Below, piece after piece: positions 37,001 to 48,574 of a stretch of DNA of 64,000 nucleotides. The notes under the pieces are model-generated. The model did not search any database, was not told the origin of the DNA, and saw only the letters and a list, made by a program, of their open reading frames with translations. The stretch's first letter is position 1, and the number at the start of each line of letters is the position of its first letter. This DNA is from Toxoplasma gondii ME49 (lineage: Eukaryota > Apicomplexa > Conoidasida > Eucoccidiorida > Sarcocystidae): contig NC_031470.1 of the NCBI RefSeq assembly GCF_000006565.2, positions 62,001 to 126,000 of the forward strand. The letters run 5' to 3'. A program made the position numbers and the translations under genes.

Positions 37001-40000
37001 GGTTCACATGTTTGCATGCATTTCTTGTTTTTTTTAGTTGGGGACGACGGGCGACCATTTGATGATGAACAGCTACATGGCTGCGGCACCGGAGAACGAC
37101 GCGCAGACGCCAGCGGCCATGCAGCTCAAGTGGAAGGCAGGGAGTTTGCAGCAATTTGCGCAAGCAAAGGTGAGGCGAGTGACTGCAGGGAAAAACGAAG
37201 TCGACTTCGCGCTTTGATGTGTGGGTTGCCGGTGTCCATACACCCGAAGCAAATGGGGATTTCTTCTTTCACGGAACTCACTGAGCTCTTGCATGCGGAG
37301 CAGCGACCTCCAGTCGCGTTGGTGGACGCGGAGGCGAAGCCGTGCGAGAGGTAAAAGCGGTTCGTTTCCGTCCGGCTGAAAAACCTGCATCCACGTGTAC
37401 ACTGAACTTGTGGTAGTTCTGTGGAGCCTTTCGCTCTCGAAAGCGGACTGGACCTTTCCGTCCAGAAATCCACAAGTCGGTCATCCATCGATCTCGGTTG
37501 CCGTAAATTGCGCATGCGTTCGGTAGTGACTTCTGCGTTTTCAGGCGGATGCCCCGGACGACTATCCCCTTCCAGTCAGTGTGAGCCTTGTCTCGCGAAG
37601 CAAGTTCTTCCGTCTGCTTGTAAACTTGTAGAACGATGGTGGTGACATGCCCCTGTGCTTCGCGTACTCGGAAACTGTCCCTGACGCATCGTCCGGCTGC
37701 TCTGCATGCGTACATGTATATGCATGCATGCACATTTTGTTGGACTGGTCTCTCGGTCTTCAGGAGAGCTGCGGAGACTACAACCCTCTGTTGTTTAGTG
37801 TGAGCGACGTCCACCGCATCGCGCTCTTCGACATCCGCGTGATGAATCTCGACCGAAACGATGGAAACATCCTTGTCGCGCCTCTACACACTTTCCAAGA
37901 CATCACGGCCTCGCTCAACAGATCCGAGTCTGCAGGCCATGAGGTGAGAACAACCAGAGAAAATCGGTCCCGGAGACTCCTCGATGTGCTCGCCAACTCC
38001 GCTCGCCCTATTTTTTTCGCCTGAATCTCTACATATACTTATAGATACAAATATGCAGCGTTTAGAGTTAATACATATACATATATATATGTATATGTTA
38101 TTTGTGCATATGTATGCAAGTATTTATGTATGTATAAAATTTGTATGTACGTGTAGGCGTTTGGATGTGTACACTGCGGGAGAGAGAGGAGGGGACTTGT
38201 GGAGCGTTGTGGTGTAGAGTTTCTTCTTTTCGTTTTTTCTGTGGAGCGAGAACCCTCGAGATTTTTGTTTTTTTCTTCTTGCAGCATGTCTCGGGTCGCC
38301 TAGCTCAACATCAGCAGAAAATGATGTCGAGGCAGCTGGCGTCGAAGCTTCTTCGCTCGGTCTCGAGCGTCGGATGTAAGGTCTTCTTATGGCTTTCCAA
38401 AGTTCGGGGCGTTCGTCAACGTCCTCTCTCTCTGCTCCTTCTCTGCGGTGCTTCTATTATCCCGAGTGTCCAGCTGTTTCTCTGCTGTTGTCGTCTGCGG
38501 CTTGTCGCGCTGCGAAGAGCCTTCACTTTCTCTGTCTGCTGGTGTCTTCTGTCTCTCTCCCTGCCCCTAGAGTCGCTCTCTCACGGTTGTTGTCTTCGTC
38601 TTTCGATGCTTCTCCCCCTAGAGTCGCTCTCTCACGGTTGTTGTCTTCGTCTGTCGAGGCTTCTCGGCTGTCTGTTTTCCTCGGTTCGTCGTCTCTCTGT
38701 CTGCTTCTCTCCTCGCGCTGGCGGGTCGCATCCTCTCTCTGTGTCAGTCTGAAGTTTCCATCGCGGTTCTGGGACTCTTCGCTCGGCCACTGTTGCTCAG
38801 GCGTCGGTCGACCCACAGGAAGCGACGCAGCAGCCACCCATGCGGCGACGGAGGCCGCGCATGCTGCCCAGTCTCTCGTCACTCCTGAAGGCCAGCAGAC
38901 CAAGTGAGGAGGTGCATGCACCCGTCGCTGTGTTTCTCTCGTGCAGACGTTTCTGCGCATGCATGTAGAACTCATCTGTGCAGCGAGAGCATGCGTGTAC
39001 TGTTCACTGTGGTGGATCTGGAGAACAGCCGACGGCGGCTCGAGAGTTTTCCTCTTCACTTCAAGTTCGTTGAGCTCTGTTCACAAAAGCCAGTGTGCAC
39101 CCGGGGAACAACCTTCGTAGGAAGGACAGTCACTGCAGTTATATGAATATAAATGCTGGTGCATGTGTGTGGGGAGAGAAGCCGGTGGGTGCGGTGCTCG
39201 GACAGCTGCATGCGAAGACCGGTGGAGAGATGCAGAGAGCGATTGATATGCAGAGAGCGGTGTAGAGAAGGAGCCAGTCGTGCAGGCCTTCCGTTCGTGG
39301 AGTGTCACGGTGCTTTCTCTCTTTCTGCTTTGTGAGTCTTTTGCCCTGCTGCACTTTCTCGTTAGTTCCTCTTCGGAAACTGTCGTTTTTCTTTCCAGAT
39401 TTCGACTCATCCCCATTGACCACGGACTGATTCTGCCGGATGTGATTGACGTCGCGACCGTCGACCTCGTCTGGTTTGACTGGCCACAGTGCAAGGTAAA
39501 GACGTTTTCCTTTTCTCTCCAGTGCGTCTTTCTGCTTCCTCCTTCCTCCTCTCCTGTGCAAGAATGGCTGTCGCCCGGCTCGACGCGGCACAAGCAGGGG
39601 GAGAAACCACGGCAACGCTGGCATTCGCGCGAGGTCTCTCTTGTCCTGTGCGGTGTGCGACCTCGAGTGACCAGCGGATAGAAACCGAGACATCTGTTGA
39701 TGAAGAAGACGCACCTGGATATTATATTTATTTATATTTTTATTTACATATTTATATTTTTGTATTTTTATGTATGTATATTTATGGGTGTGTGTGTGTA
39801 CGATTGCGGACGGGCGCTCATATCGCGTCCCAGAGCGTGGAGTAATGCTGAAGAAGTCGAGTGATACGCACATGCATGCGTCTCAGTCCTTTCCTTGCTC
39901 TGCGCCCGGCGTCGAGAATGTGGAATTTTCATCTCAGTTGCGAATTCGTGGAGACGTTCGGTTGAATCTGGTGTGCACCCATGCGTCAGATGCCTTTTTC

Positions 40001-43000
40001 GGAGCACGACCTTGCCCTCGTCTACTCCTTCAACGCAGAGAGAGACGCGGAGCGTCTCCGTCGGAAACTTCTGATGAGGTGAGAACAATGTGCAAGAGAC
40101 AAGACATTTACTTGGGTTCCTCGGAGGAACTCAAAATAGAAAAGGCTTTCTGACGCACGTACATACACATATACACATATACATACACATATATATATAT
40201 ATATATATGTGGACATCGATGCATGTCTCGAGAGCAGAAAGTTGAGATTCGTGTGTTTCCGTGAGTTTCAACTCGGCAATTTTGCTTTTGCCGAGAGTTC
40301 CATTGTCTTTTCTCCTCGGTGCGGACGTAGCTGGTCTTCTTTCTCGTCGTGCTTTTCTCCCGTGGCACCTTCATTTAGCGTTTGCATGCCGTCTCGCCGA
40401 GAGCGGGAGGGAGTGCCTGCGGGTCGCCTGCGCCTGCGGGATCTCGGAAAAGTCAACGCCCAGGGATCCAGGAGAGACGGGGGAAGAGACTTCTCGGCTG
40501 TCCGCTTCGGTTAAAGTTTCCTTCGGTGTGTGTCGTTTGCCTGTCCTCTCCAGAGACGACTGCTTGAGGACGCTGCGTCTGTCCACGCGCTTCCTCCAGC
40601 AGTGTGTGCGACATCATCTGAATCTCCATCAAATTGCGACGATCGCAGCTCGAGACGATGTTGACCAGCCGTCTGCTCTCGAGCTCCTCGTAAGTGGATT
40701 CTCTAACGTAGTTGATCCCTTCTTCGCGTCCTTTTTCGCGTCCTTCTTCGCGTCCTTCGCTCTCTCTCCTCTGTTCGTCTGTCTTAGCGACGTGGAGTCT
40801 GTGTGTGTGTATGTCGGCTCGTCCGCGTAGGTTCGCACAAGTTTGCAGCGCGCGTATTTGACGATGGACTGTGCGTCGTTGGTGTCGACGAATCGCCTGG
40901 GGTTTGGCATGCTCGACCTGGCTGAGTTGAAGCTTCTGGACGAGAGTGTGCTGGCCTCTTTGGATGGGCGGCCGCGGCGGGAGACTTCCTCAGGTCGCTC
41001 TTCGCGCGCAGCTTCTCGCGGCAGTGCGAAGGCTTCATCGGGAAAGGAGACGCGGCGCCGGGACTTGTCGCCGTCGGCGCGTCGCACGTGTTGCGCCTGC
41101 TGCTGCCGCCACGGACCGCCTTCGTTCGCAAAGCGGCGCGACGACGAAGCTTCTGGAAGACGCAAGTCTCACCGCTGTGGCGGCTGTGCCTGCAAGCCGA
41201 AGCGCGAGGACCTTGCGACCTGCGACGAGAACTCTGGGCGGCAGGCAAACAGACAAGAAGGTCTCAGCGGCGTGACGACTGGCGCCTCCTCGTTCGCCGA
41301 CAGACTTCCCTCTGCGGCCAAGACCGTAGAAGGAATCAGCAAGGCGAGCAGCTCGGAGTGTCTGGCGAAATTCAAAACTGAGAGGGCGAGTGGGCGCAGC
41401 GAGAGTGGAGAGGCCCTGTGTGCAAGGTCGTTCTCAGGGTCGTCTGCGGAGTCGTTCGAGCTCGAGGCCGTTGGACAGGGCCGTCTGCGCTCCTCCTGCA
41501 CCACGAGCTTCTCTTCTCTCGGCGGAGTCCGGCGAAGCAGCAGCACTTACAACTGGTATCAGCGCGGGGCGTCAGGCAGCGACGAGACGAAGCAGACTCT
41601 TGACGCTCCCGAACTCGCAAACGCGGCGATCCCGGAGGAAGCAGCTGTGGGCGAGTCTCGACAGAGCAGAGCTCTCTGTCGAGACAGCGAAGCGACGCCG
41701 TGCAGAAGAGCCTTCTCCTCGGGGCGAAGCCAGTGCGAGGACAGAGGAAGTGGAACAGACGGCGACCTGTTCGATCGCCGCGAAGCAGCTGTATGTACGC
41801 CCGGCTGCGCGGCCGCAGTCGAGCGTCGGTGCGACGGTTTTCGCACCCGCTGTGGGCGCTGCGACGCGCAGCAAGGCGAGGGCAGTGACTGCGGGACTTG
41901 CTCGCGAGTCGCAGGGCGGCTGTCGAGTGACTTCTCTTCCGAGAGCGAGGAGAGCGAGGAAAGCACGGCGAACCGGTGCGCGAGTGGATCGACTTCTTCT
42001 TCTCGCTCGAGCGTCTCGACACCCAGTCGAGGCGGGGGTCTGAGCGACAGCAGCGGCAGCGACGACAACGACGCAGGCGACGAGAACGACGAAGACGAGA
42101 GTGGATACGACAGCGACGAGGAGGCAGACGGCGCGCGTGGACGACGTACTTCGTGCAGCGGGAGTGAGCGTGAGGAGCCGCGAGGAAAGTCGGAGAAACT
42201 CAACACGAGTCACTCGGCCCCAGTTCTGCATGCGGCGGTCACTCCCCACCTTCGCTCGCTGCCGTCCGCCGCGTTCTTCGACTATCCGCCCAGCATGATG
42301 GAGGCGCAGGGAGCGGCGAAGGGTGAGGCCGGACGCAGGAGGCGCCGAAAAAAGGCTCGCGCGAAGAAGCCTGACGCGCATGACAGAGAGCGGCGCAGCA
42401 CGGAAGAGAGCGATAGCCGGCAACAGACGCGGACAAAGAAGGAAGGCAAGGGCGAGAAGGAGACGACTCACGAAAAAAAGGAAGAAAACGTCTTCGATGC
42501 CGTGCGAGGAACGCAACGGGGGACTGTCCGACGGTAAGAAAACTGCGACTCCTCGCACATGTCCGTGGAACGAGACCTTCTGGGGAAACAGGAGACCTTG
42601 GAGGCCCCGAATTCAACGCCTACACGACCACAGAGACCACGGACGTTCTGCAAGAAATCGTTCACGGAACTCAGTCGATGGTCTCCGATACATCTGTGCA
42701 TATGGGTGTGTATCCATCTGTCGATGGAATGACGTCTTTTTCACACATATAAAAAACATACAAATATATATATATATATATATATATATTTAAATATGTA
42801 TATGCATGTATTCGTATTTTTTTGTATGTGTGCATACGCTTTCCTGCGTAGGAAGGGTGCGAGACAGGCGTTCGTATGTATGTCTTGTGCGTTCCCCTCG
42901 TGTGATTCGAGTTTTCGCTCCGGAGATTCGCAGACGGGGCCCTGTGGGTCGGCGTGTGTCTCCTTGTCCTCGCAGACTCAACGGGACCGCAGCTGGTACG

Positions 43001-44009
43001 GCTTATAGACGGAGAAAGCAGCAGCCGCACGGCGTGGGCAGCACGTGGTTGCTCTACGACACTGACGGGCGTTCGATTCCTCTGGACTGGTCCGAGCCGC
43101 GTTTCGACAGGTAGGTGTGTGGAGTCGACTGCATGCATGCTGTTCAGTTCTCTCGACTTTTCGCGGCAATCGAACGCGTTGAACGCGTGTGTGTGTAGTC
43201 CGACCGCGAAAGGAAACATCAGGTTCATAGAGGTGGATAAAAAAGATCGAAACTCCCGGGATTCGTCTGGAGCCTCTCTTCCGCCCTAGTGGATTCGACA
43301 CGGACCGCGGAGGAAACCTCCATAGCCCCCGAATGGAGTGATCAGCAAGACTGATGAGACACAAATAGAGAGATAGATAGATATAGATGTAGATATAGAT
43401 GTAGATATAGATGTAGATAGATAGACAGATAGATAGATATAAATAGATAGATATCGACATAGGTAGGGAGATAGGTCGGTAGATAGGTTTACATAGAATC
43501 CCAATTCGAAGCATGTAGATTCATCTTAGCTACAGACTTGAATCACAGTTGATGGGATCCAGTGGGTATCCGTAGATGATTTTTAAGGAGGCGTCGGTGT
43601 GTTGTGTGAACGGTGGACTTTCAGAGAAGCGTTGTTTCTTTATTTGAAGGCAGAACCGTTTTCTTTGTGTTGGGGTTACACGCAAAGGTTGACGCGGAAT
43701 TCCTGTGGAGGAGAGATCAGTCAGTCGAGAATTGGAGTCGTTTTTGCGTTTTTCAGACTGTTCTTCGACTGCTTCGAGGAGCTGCTGAGGAAGTACATCG
43801 TCCAGCAACACCCTGAGTGGGCGTCTTATCCGTACAAAGGATCTCGTCTGGATGCGCAGTTGAAGAAGGAAAAAGAGGCGGGGGAGAGACGAACGAGCGA
43901 ACCTGTGACAAAGAAAAACTTGAAGGAGAACGCGACGCCAGCTGCTTGCTGCTGCGACCACGGCTACCATCACTGCGAACTTCTGCAGGCCCAGAGAGAT
44001 GAAAAGTGA
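34095..44009 (+). CDS. Type II PI4K-like kinase (PI3/4-kinase family, UbDK-gamma type) with ubiquitin-like N-terminus
   Basis: Modelled exons: 34095-34349, 34821-35006, 35519-35632, 35948-36008, 36385-36536, 37038-37169, 37545-37580, 37764-37943, 38285-38375, 38801-38903, 39399-39495, 39990-40078, 40554-40689, 40831-42533, 42976-43110, 43757-44009; all phases agree, about 1240 residues. Residues about 30-120 look ubiquitin-like (VELHGTRTCKINV ... LLYKGSELPNWRLM). The kinase part has a glycine loop (DGTGGTYILFD), ATP lysine K183 in IFKPE, GEGAGREYAAHILD, the catalytic loop LDRNDGN (D342, N347) and the metal-binding IPIDHG (D444), then WFDWPQ. This order matches plant gamma-type PI4K/ubiquitin-domain kinases, some of which phosphorylate proteins rather than lipid. 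Exon 14 adds about 500 Ser/Arg/acidic residues with two Cys-rich clusters; a conserved-looking tail (FFDCFEELLRKY) follows. The ATG at 34095 (CTCCATGG) is chosen; the frame is open upstream to 33951. Lipid versus protein substrate is unknown. Confidence 0.88.
34376..34706. repeat. TCTGCC/TCTGCT minisatellite in kinase intron 1
   Basis: About 330 bases of mixed trinucleotide and hexanucleotide units (TCT, GCC, GCT) with GCGTCGAGCGC interruptions recurring several times. It lies between the first two coding exons. In the - strand it reads as a long Ala/Glu repeat, which is not evidence of a gene. Confidence 0.9.
35133..35200. repeat. (TA)n microsatellite in kinase intron 2
   Basis: TA runs broken by TACATG follow the exon that ends at 35006. 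Confidence 0.85.
38060..38150. repeat. TATG/TACA microsatellite in kinase intron 8
   Basis: Short TATA, TATG and GTATG units between the exon ending at 37943 and the one starting at 38285. Confidence 0.8.
38564..38665. repeat. 51-bp tandem duplication in kinase intron 9
   Basis: Two copies of a 51-bp unit beginning CCCCTAGAGTCGCTCTCTCA lie head to tail, differing by only a few bases. They fall in the pyrimidine-rich intron before the acceptor at 38800. Confidence 0.9.
39718..39790. repeat. TTTATA microsatellite in kinase intron 11
   Basis: About 70 bases of TTTATATT and TTTACATA units lie between the exons 39399-39495 and 39990-40078. Confidence 0.85.
40160..40210. repeat. TACACA/(TA)n microsatellite in kinase intron 12
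   Basis: ACATACACATA units pass into a TA run, in the intron after the exon that ends at 40078. Confidence 0.85.
42756..42830. repeat. (TA)n microsatellite in kinase intron 14
   Basis: A TA run of about 27 bases followed by TATG units, between the large exon ending at 42533 and the exon starting at 42976. Confidence 0.85.
43355..43475. repeat. GATA/GTAGATATA repeat in kinase intron 15
   Basis: About 120 bases of AGAT units with three copies of GATGTAGATATA, in the last intron of the kinase gene. Confidence 0.9.
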
Positions 44010-47000
44010 AGGCTGCTGCAACAGATAGAAAAGGACAGACAGACGGAGACTGGGGACAAGGGAGGAGAGAGTTGAGGAGAGAACAGAGCCTGTGGAGACA
44101 AGAGAGAAGAAACGAGGAGGGGCAGGTTAAAGTGGCGGGTGGAGCGGAGACAGGGCGATGGTGAAGGCAGGTCATAGGCCTGAAGAAAAGGAGGAAGACT
44201 GGGAGGAAGAACAAGAAGCGGAAAGCGACGGAAGAGAGAGAGGCTCAGAGCTTGTGTGCGGAGGCATTCTGGAGAGAAGACGAGGTCCTCAACTGAGAAA
44301 AGGTGAAGAGGAAGAGAAGGGAGACAGGGATCAGTTTTTTGTGGGCAATAAGAGGACAGCAGTCGCTGAGATGCGAGAAAACGGAGAGGAGACTGTGGCG
44401 GAAGAGAAACGCGGAGTGGAGAGAAAGGAGAATGTCTTTTTTTCTTTCTTGAGAAGTACTGTGGATGCCCAGACCGCAAGGCGTTTCTTTTGACGACGCG
44501 TGCATGCCGAATGCAGTGTACGTACAGAGGAGATCCCGTCGCGGAGAGATGCGGAGAGGGTTATTCGTGTTTTGTGCAGAAGTGGAAATTTTTGGTGGGA
44601 AGGAAGGCGAAAAAAGTGGAAGACAGACACATACGGGAGACGGCTCTCTCGTTCGCGAAGAAGAGGCGTATGAACAGCGAGACCGAGTTCTCTCCGCGCT
44701 TCCAAATTCGACTTCTAGGTGTACCTGCATGTAGGTTTTTTATTCCAGAGTTTTCGACACTTTGGACGTTAGAAGTCGTAAAAACGAGCAGCCGCTGTGA
44801 GCACGCAATCTCACAGAAAATGCTTTTTTTTCTGAGCGAAGCGCCCCCCCCCCTTCCCTCCCCTTGCGCTGAAAGTCAATAAAGTTTGCCTCGAGAGGGA
44901 GAACGTCTCGTTATTTTTGTTTTTTCCTGCGAAAGTCCCGAGCGCCAGCCAGGTTCTTGAAACATGCGCGACTGCATGCAGTTCTCCATCGAACTATATG
45001 TACAGTGAAATATGTAAGCATTTATAATCATATAAGCAGATCTCTCGAATTGCATATAAACATCTCCAAATATTCTTTCTAAAGCGTAGGCATGCAAATA
45101 GCGTGAAGAAAAAGCGCGTATGTTTCGATGGTGCCGATGGTGGAGCTTCGAGAGAAGAGGGGAAAGTCGGGGAGATGGAAACACCGAGAGGGCGCACACC
45201 GTGTTTCTGCCTCGCCAGACGCCCTTTCGTTTCTCTGCTGAGGCGCATGCGAAGGCGGTGCCTCGACGCCAGTGCTCTCCCTGGGTTGACAACCGAGGTG
45301 GAAGTTCGAGGTTTCGCGAGACCGAAAGCCAGTTGTGTGTGGGTGGGTGTGCATCATCCTTTTTTGTGTCGCCTGCGAGACAGGGTCTTCTGGCGGGTGC
45401 AGGAAGAAACAGATTTGCGAGTAGAACCGTCGAGAAGGTGGAGGGGAGGCATCGAGCGGGGGAGCTCAAGCAGCTCTCTGCATGCACTGCTGGGTCCTCT
45501 GGAGTTTCTGCCCAGTTCGCTCTTTCGGTGTCACTGCGGCGGAAAACAAGTCAGCGAGCAAGGCTTGCTCTGTTCGAAGCAGTCGACTCTCGATTTTATT
45601 TTTGTGAAGATTCAGTTTTGAATTCAGCGGTGAAATGCGTCATCGCTGCATGCGCTTTTCTGTGGGAAAAAAACCCTGTGTGCGGAGCCGCAAGAACCTC
45701 TGCCGTCTGAAAAATGGCAAGTGGACACGAAACTCCAACACAGACAGATAAATACATGAAAACCCAAGCAACCATGTGTAGATATATATATATATATATA
45801 TATACATGCATCCGGATATACAGGACACACTGGTTCAATGTCCGAACACACTTTGCATGCATATATATATATATATATATATATATGCATACAGATATGT
45901 GTCTACGTATCAATATGTACAGCACACAGCAATTCAAGAATGTATAGATATGTATATATGAGTACAACCATGCATACGAAACACAGATGTTCAAGACCAG
46001 GGCATACATATATATATATATATATATGTATACTTTTGAATGCATCTGATACGTATATATTTTTATATATAGGTATATGTATGTATTTATATACTTCAGC
46101 GTTGTCGGAGAGTTTTTTTTGGATACAGGGAAGTAGAAGGCAGGCTTCATGTCGCTCTTGTCTTCTCCCCTGAAAGTGAAGCCTCTCCCGCGCAACCTCG
46201 CAGCGCTCTCTCGGTTGTCACCTGCACAGGTCGGGCACAGGTGCATGCACATGAAGACAGACGCAGTGTTCTGTTCTTTCAGTCCCGATTCACCAGGAAA
46301 ACACGGCTTTCTTTGGATTCATGATGCGAGCAACATTTTCCTAGTTCTTAGAGGGAGGCGTGTCTTGCTCTCAGTGCAAATGTGGAGGACGTCGAGAACA
46401 GAGAAACCCAAAGTTGCTTACTTGCTCGTCATCCGTCATTCGAAGAATGTGGACTGAGCGCGTTTCGTGGTCGAAGACATTGTTGGTGCCGGATTAGTCG
46501 AAGAACTTGCTCCACGATTCTGGGCCTTTCTGAGAGCCTTAAGAGACAGCTGACTTTTCTACGAAAGCTTGCTCGTCCGCCGACTTCGTCGATTATCTTT
46601 CTTCTTGTTTTTGAGGTCCAGTCGTGGACCGTGGCGTTTTCGTCTTCCACCGTGAAAAGCCCCCAAATCGACCTACTGCGTGTGGATGGCTGGCGAAAGC
46701 GGGGCGGAAACAACAGAATCGTTTTCTGGTGGTTTAACCTCAAGAACTCTTGCGAAAAGACTCTGAGGAAATCTACACGTCGAACTAAGGAGAGGATGCG
46801 ACGTACAGATGTACGCCTCTCCCACACAGAGAGTCTTCGTCCACAGGTCTAATCGAGGCACACTTGGTTCCCCGTTGCCCTCTCGGTTTTTTCCTTTTTC
46901 CCCTGTTTGCTTCGAGAGGAATCACGCAAGTGTACTGGGGAATATGCGATCGTGTAGGCTGCTCTATTTCCCAAACACCAGTGGAGAGTGGTACAAAGAA

Positions 47001-48574
47001 GTTACTGCACTCTCCGAGCACAGCCGCCGTCAAGAGCACAAAGACCCTCGTGAGACAGTGTACTGCACATGCCACACTGTAATGGGACATTGCCTCTGTA
47101 GAAAAGCATGTTTTTCGCCAACGCAGTCGTGACGACTTCTCTGCACGATTCATCCTCCATTCCTGCAAAGTGTCGCTGTACTGTCACTTGTTGGAGTTCG
47201 GCAACTCAGGCCGGTGCTTGTCTTGTCGGTTTTAAAAACACAACAGTCTCCGGATGGCGCTGCCTCATGCGGTGGTGCCAGTCCTTGATTTTTGCGTGTG
47301 TGGTGGAGCACGAGTCTGTTGTCTCTCGGCAGACTGACTTTAGAGAAGCATTGTGAGTGAGGTAAGACAAATTTTTCATAGATCAGAGGCTTCTTCTCGG
47401 TGTAGAGACTCCGAGGCGACTTGGGGGGTGGCAGCGTCGGCACTTGCGTTTACAGCGCAGTCTGTCTGTCAGATCTCTGCTCTCGTTTCTTCTGGATTTT
47501 TCGCGTTTTCAAGTGGAGATCATCGGCTTCCCGTCTCCAGTGGGATGCAGGCTTTCACTTTCCCTGAATGTGTCAACTCCGTCTTTCAACTTTCACTCTT
47601 CTTTCGTGTTTCTCGTCGATGTTCTGCGAACGCCACAGACCAAGAGGGGTGGTGTTTCGCCCGCTCAAGATCGGCGGCAAAAAAACAAACAAGTCATCTG
47701 TTTTTTCCTGAATTTCAAATCAGCTCTAGCCTCAGGACGCGACGAGCAGACGTCGAAATGCCGAACCTCTCGGCCAAGACGAATTCTTGAAGAGACTAGC
47801 CTGTGGTTCACGACTGCAGAACTCAAAATCGAAGAACCTCTGGGTATCAGCAGAACTTTTCTCAAGCATAGAACAGACGTCGATTTTGTGTGGAAAGTAC
47901 TGGCTTTTTTCCCAGCCATTTCGGAAGGAATTGCATGCCCCGACGTCTTAAACTCTCCCTGTTTTCCGCATTTCATGAATAGAAAGCAGCACACTCCAGG
48001 CCTCTGAAAGAGTGGTGTTTCTCGAGTCGAGACACCGTCTCTGCCTTTCTCCCGGCGCTCCGCACCCGTAAGAAGATCAAGTTTAACTGTACACAGCGTT
48101 CCAAGGAACCGTCCAAAAAACGCGGCCCTCGTCTTTTCTCAGTCCCCGTTTTCTGTGTTTCGCTTCCTTTTGTTTGGATGTGCTTCTTCAAGTCGTCGCG
48201 AATCTGCCGTCGGTTTCCCTGTGGCTAAGCGGACTCGTCTGCTTTCGTATTTCCTTCGCTTCGAGAGAAAAGCGGAGCACCTCGTGATAGCGGTTCTGTC
48301 GGCGTTCGTCCCGTTCTTGAAGGAGCTCCGCAGTCTCCGGCTTTTCATAAAAAAACGCGAAGCCGCTTCTCGTTTGCACCCGGCTCTCCCGCTCGGGTCT
48401 CTCAAGGTCGAACTCGACTTCGAGGAAAGTCCAGGTGACCGCCTCGAGAGGCTCCTTGTTTTCGGTCACGATTCTGGAGCCCGACACTCACGCAAACCTA
48501 AGAACTCTGACTCGGTTTCGCTCTCGGATTCCTCTCCTTCGCTTCTGCTCAGCTCGTCGGCTTTTCTGTGCACC
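44010..48574. other. Intergenic region between the PI4K-like kinase and the AMP-binding gene
   Basis: About 4.6 kb. The first 500 bases are purine-rich and probably kinase 3' UTR; AATAAA at 44878 is a possible but unproven polyadenylation signal. Large TA/TACATG microsatellites fill 45.78-46.10 kb. The remaining ORFs are short, overlap on both strands and show no recognisable content. The last 420 bases are open in frame with the downstream gene. Confidence 0.55.
45780..46100. repeat. (TA)n and TACATG microsatellite cluster
   Basis: Three TA runs (about 45782-45805, 45862-45888, 46007-46028) are linked by CATACAGATA-type sequence. The cluster is intergenic. Confidence 0.9.

Noticed and set aside
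41572..42558. 328-codon - strand ORF opposite the large kinase exon
   Set aside because: It is a shadow of Ser/Asp/Glu-rich coding sequence; the + strand exon is longer and phase-joined on both sides.
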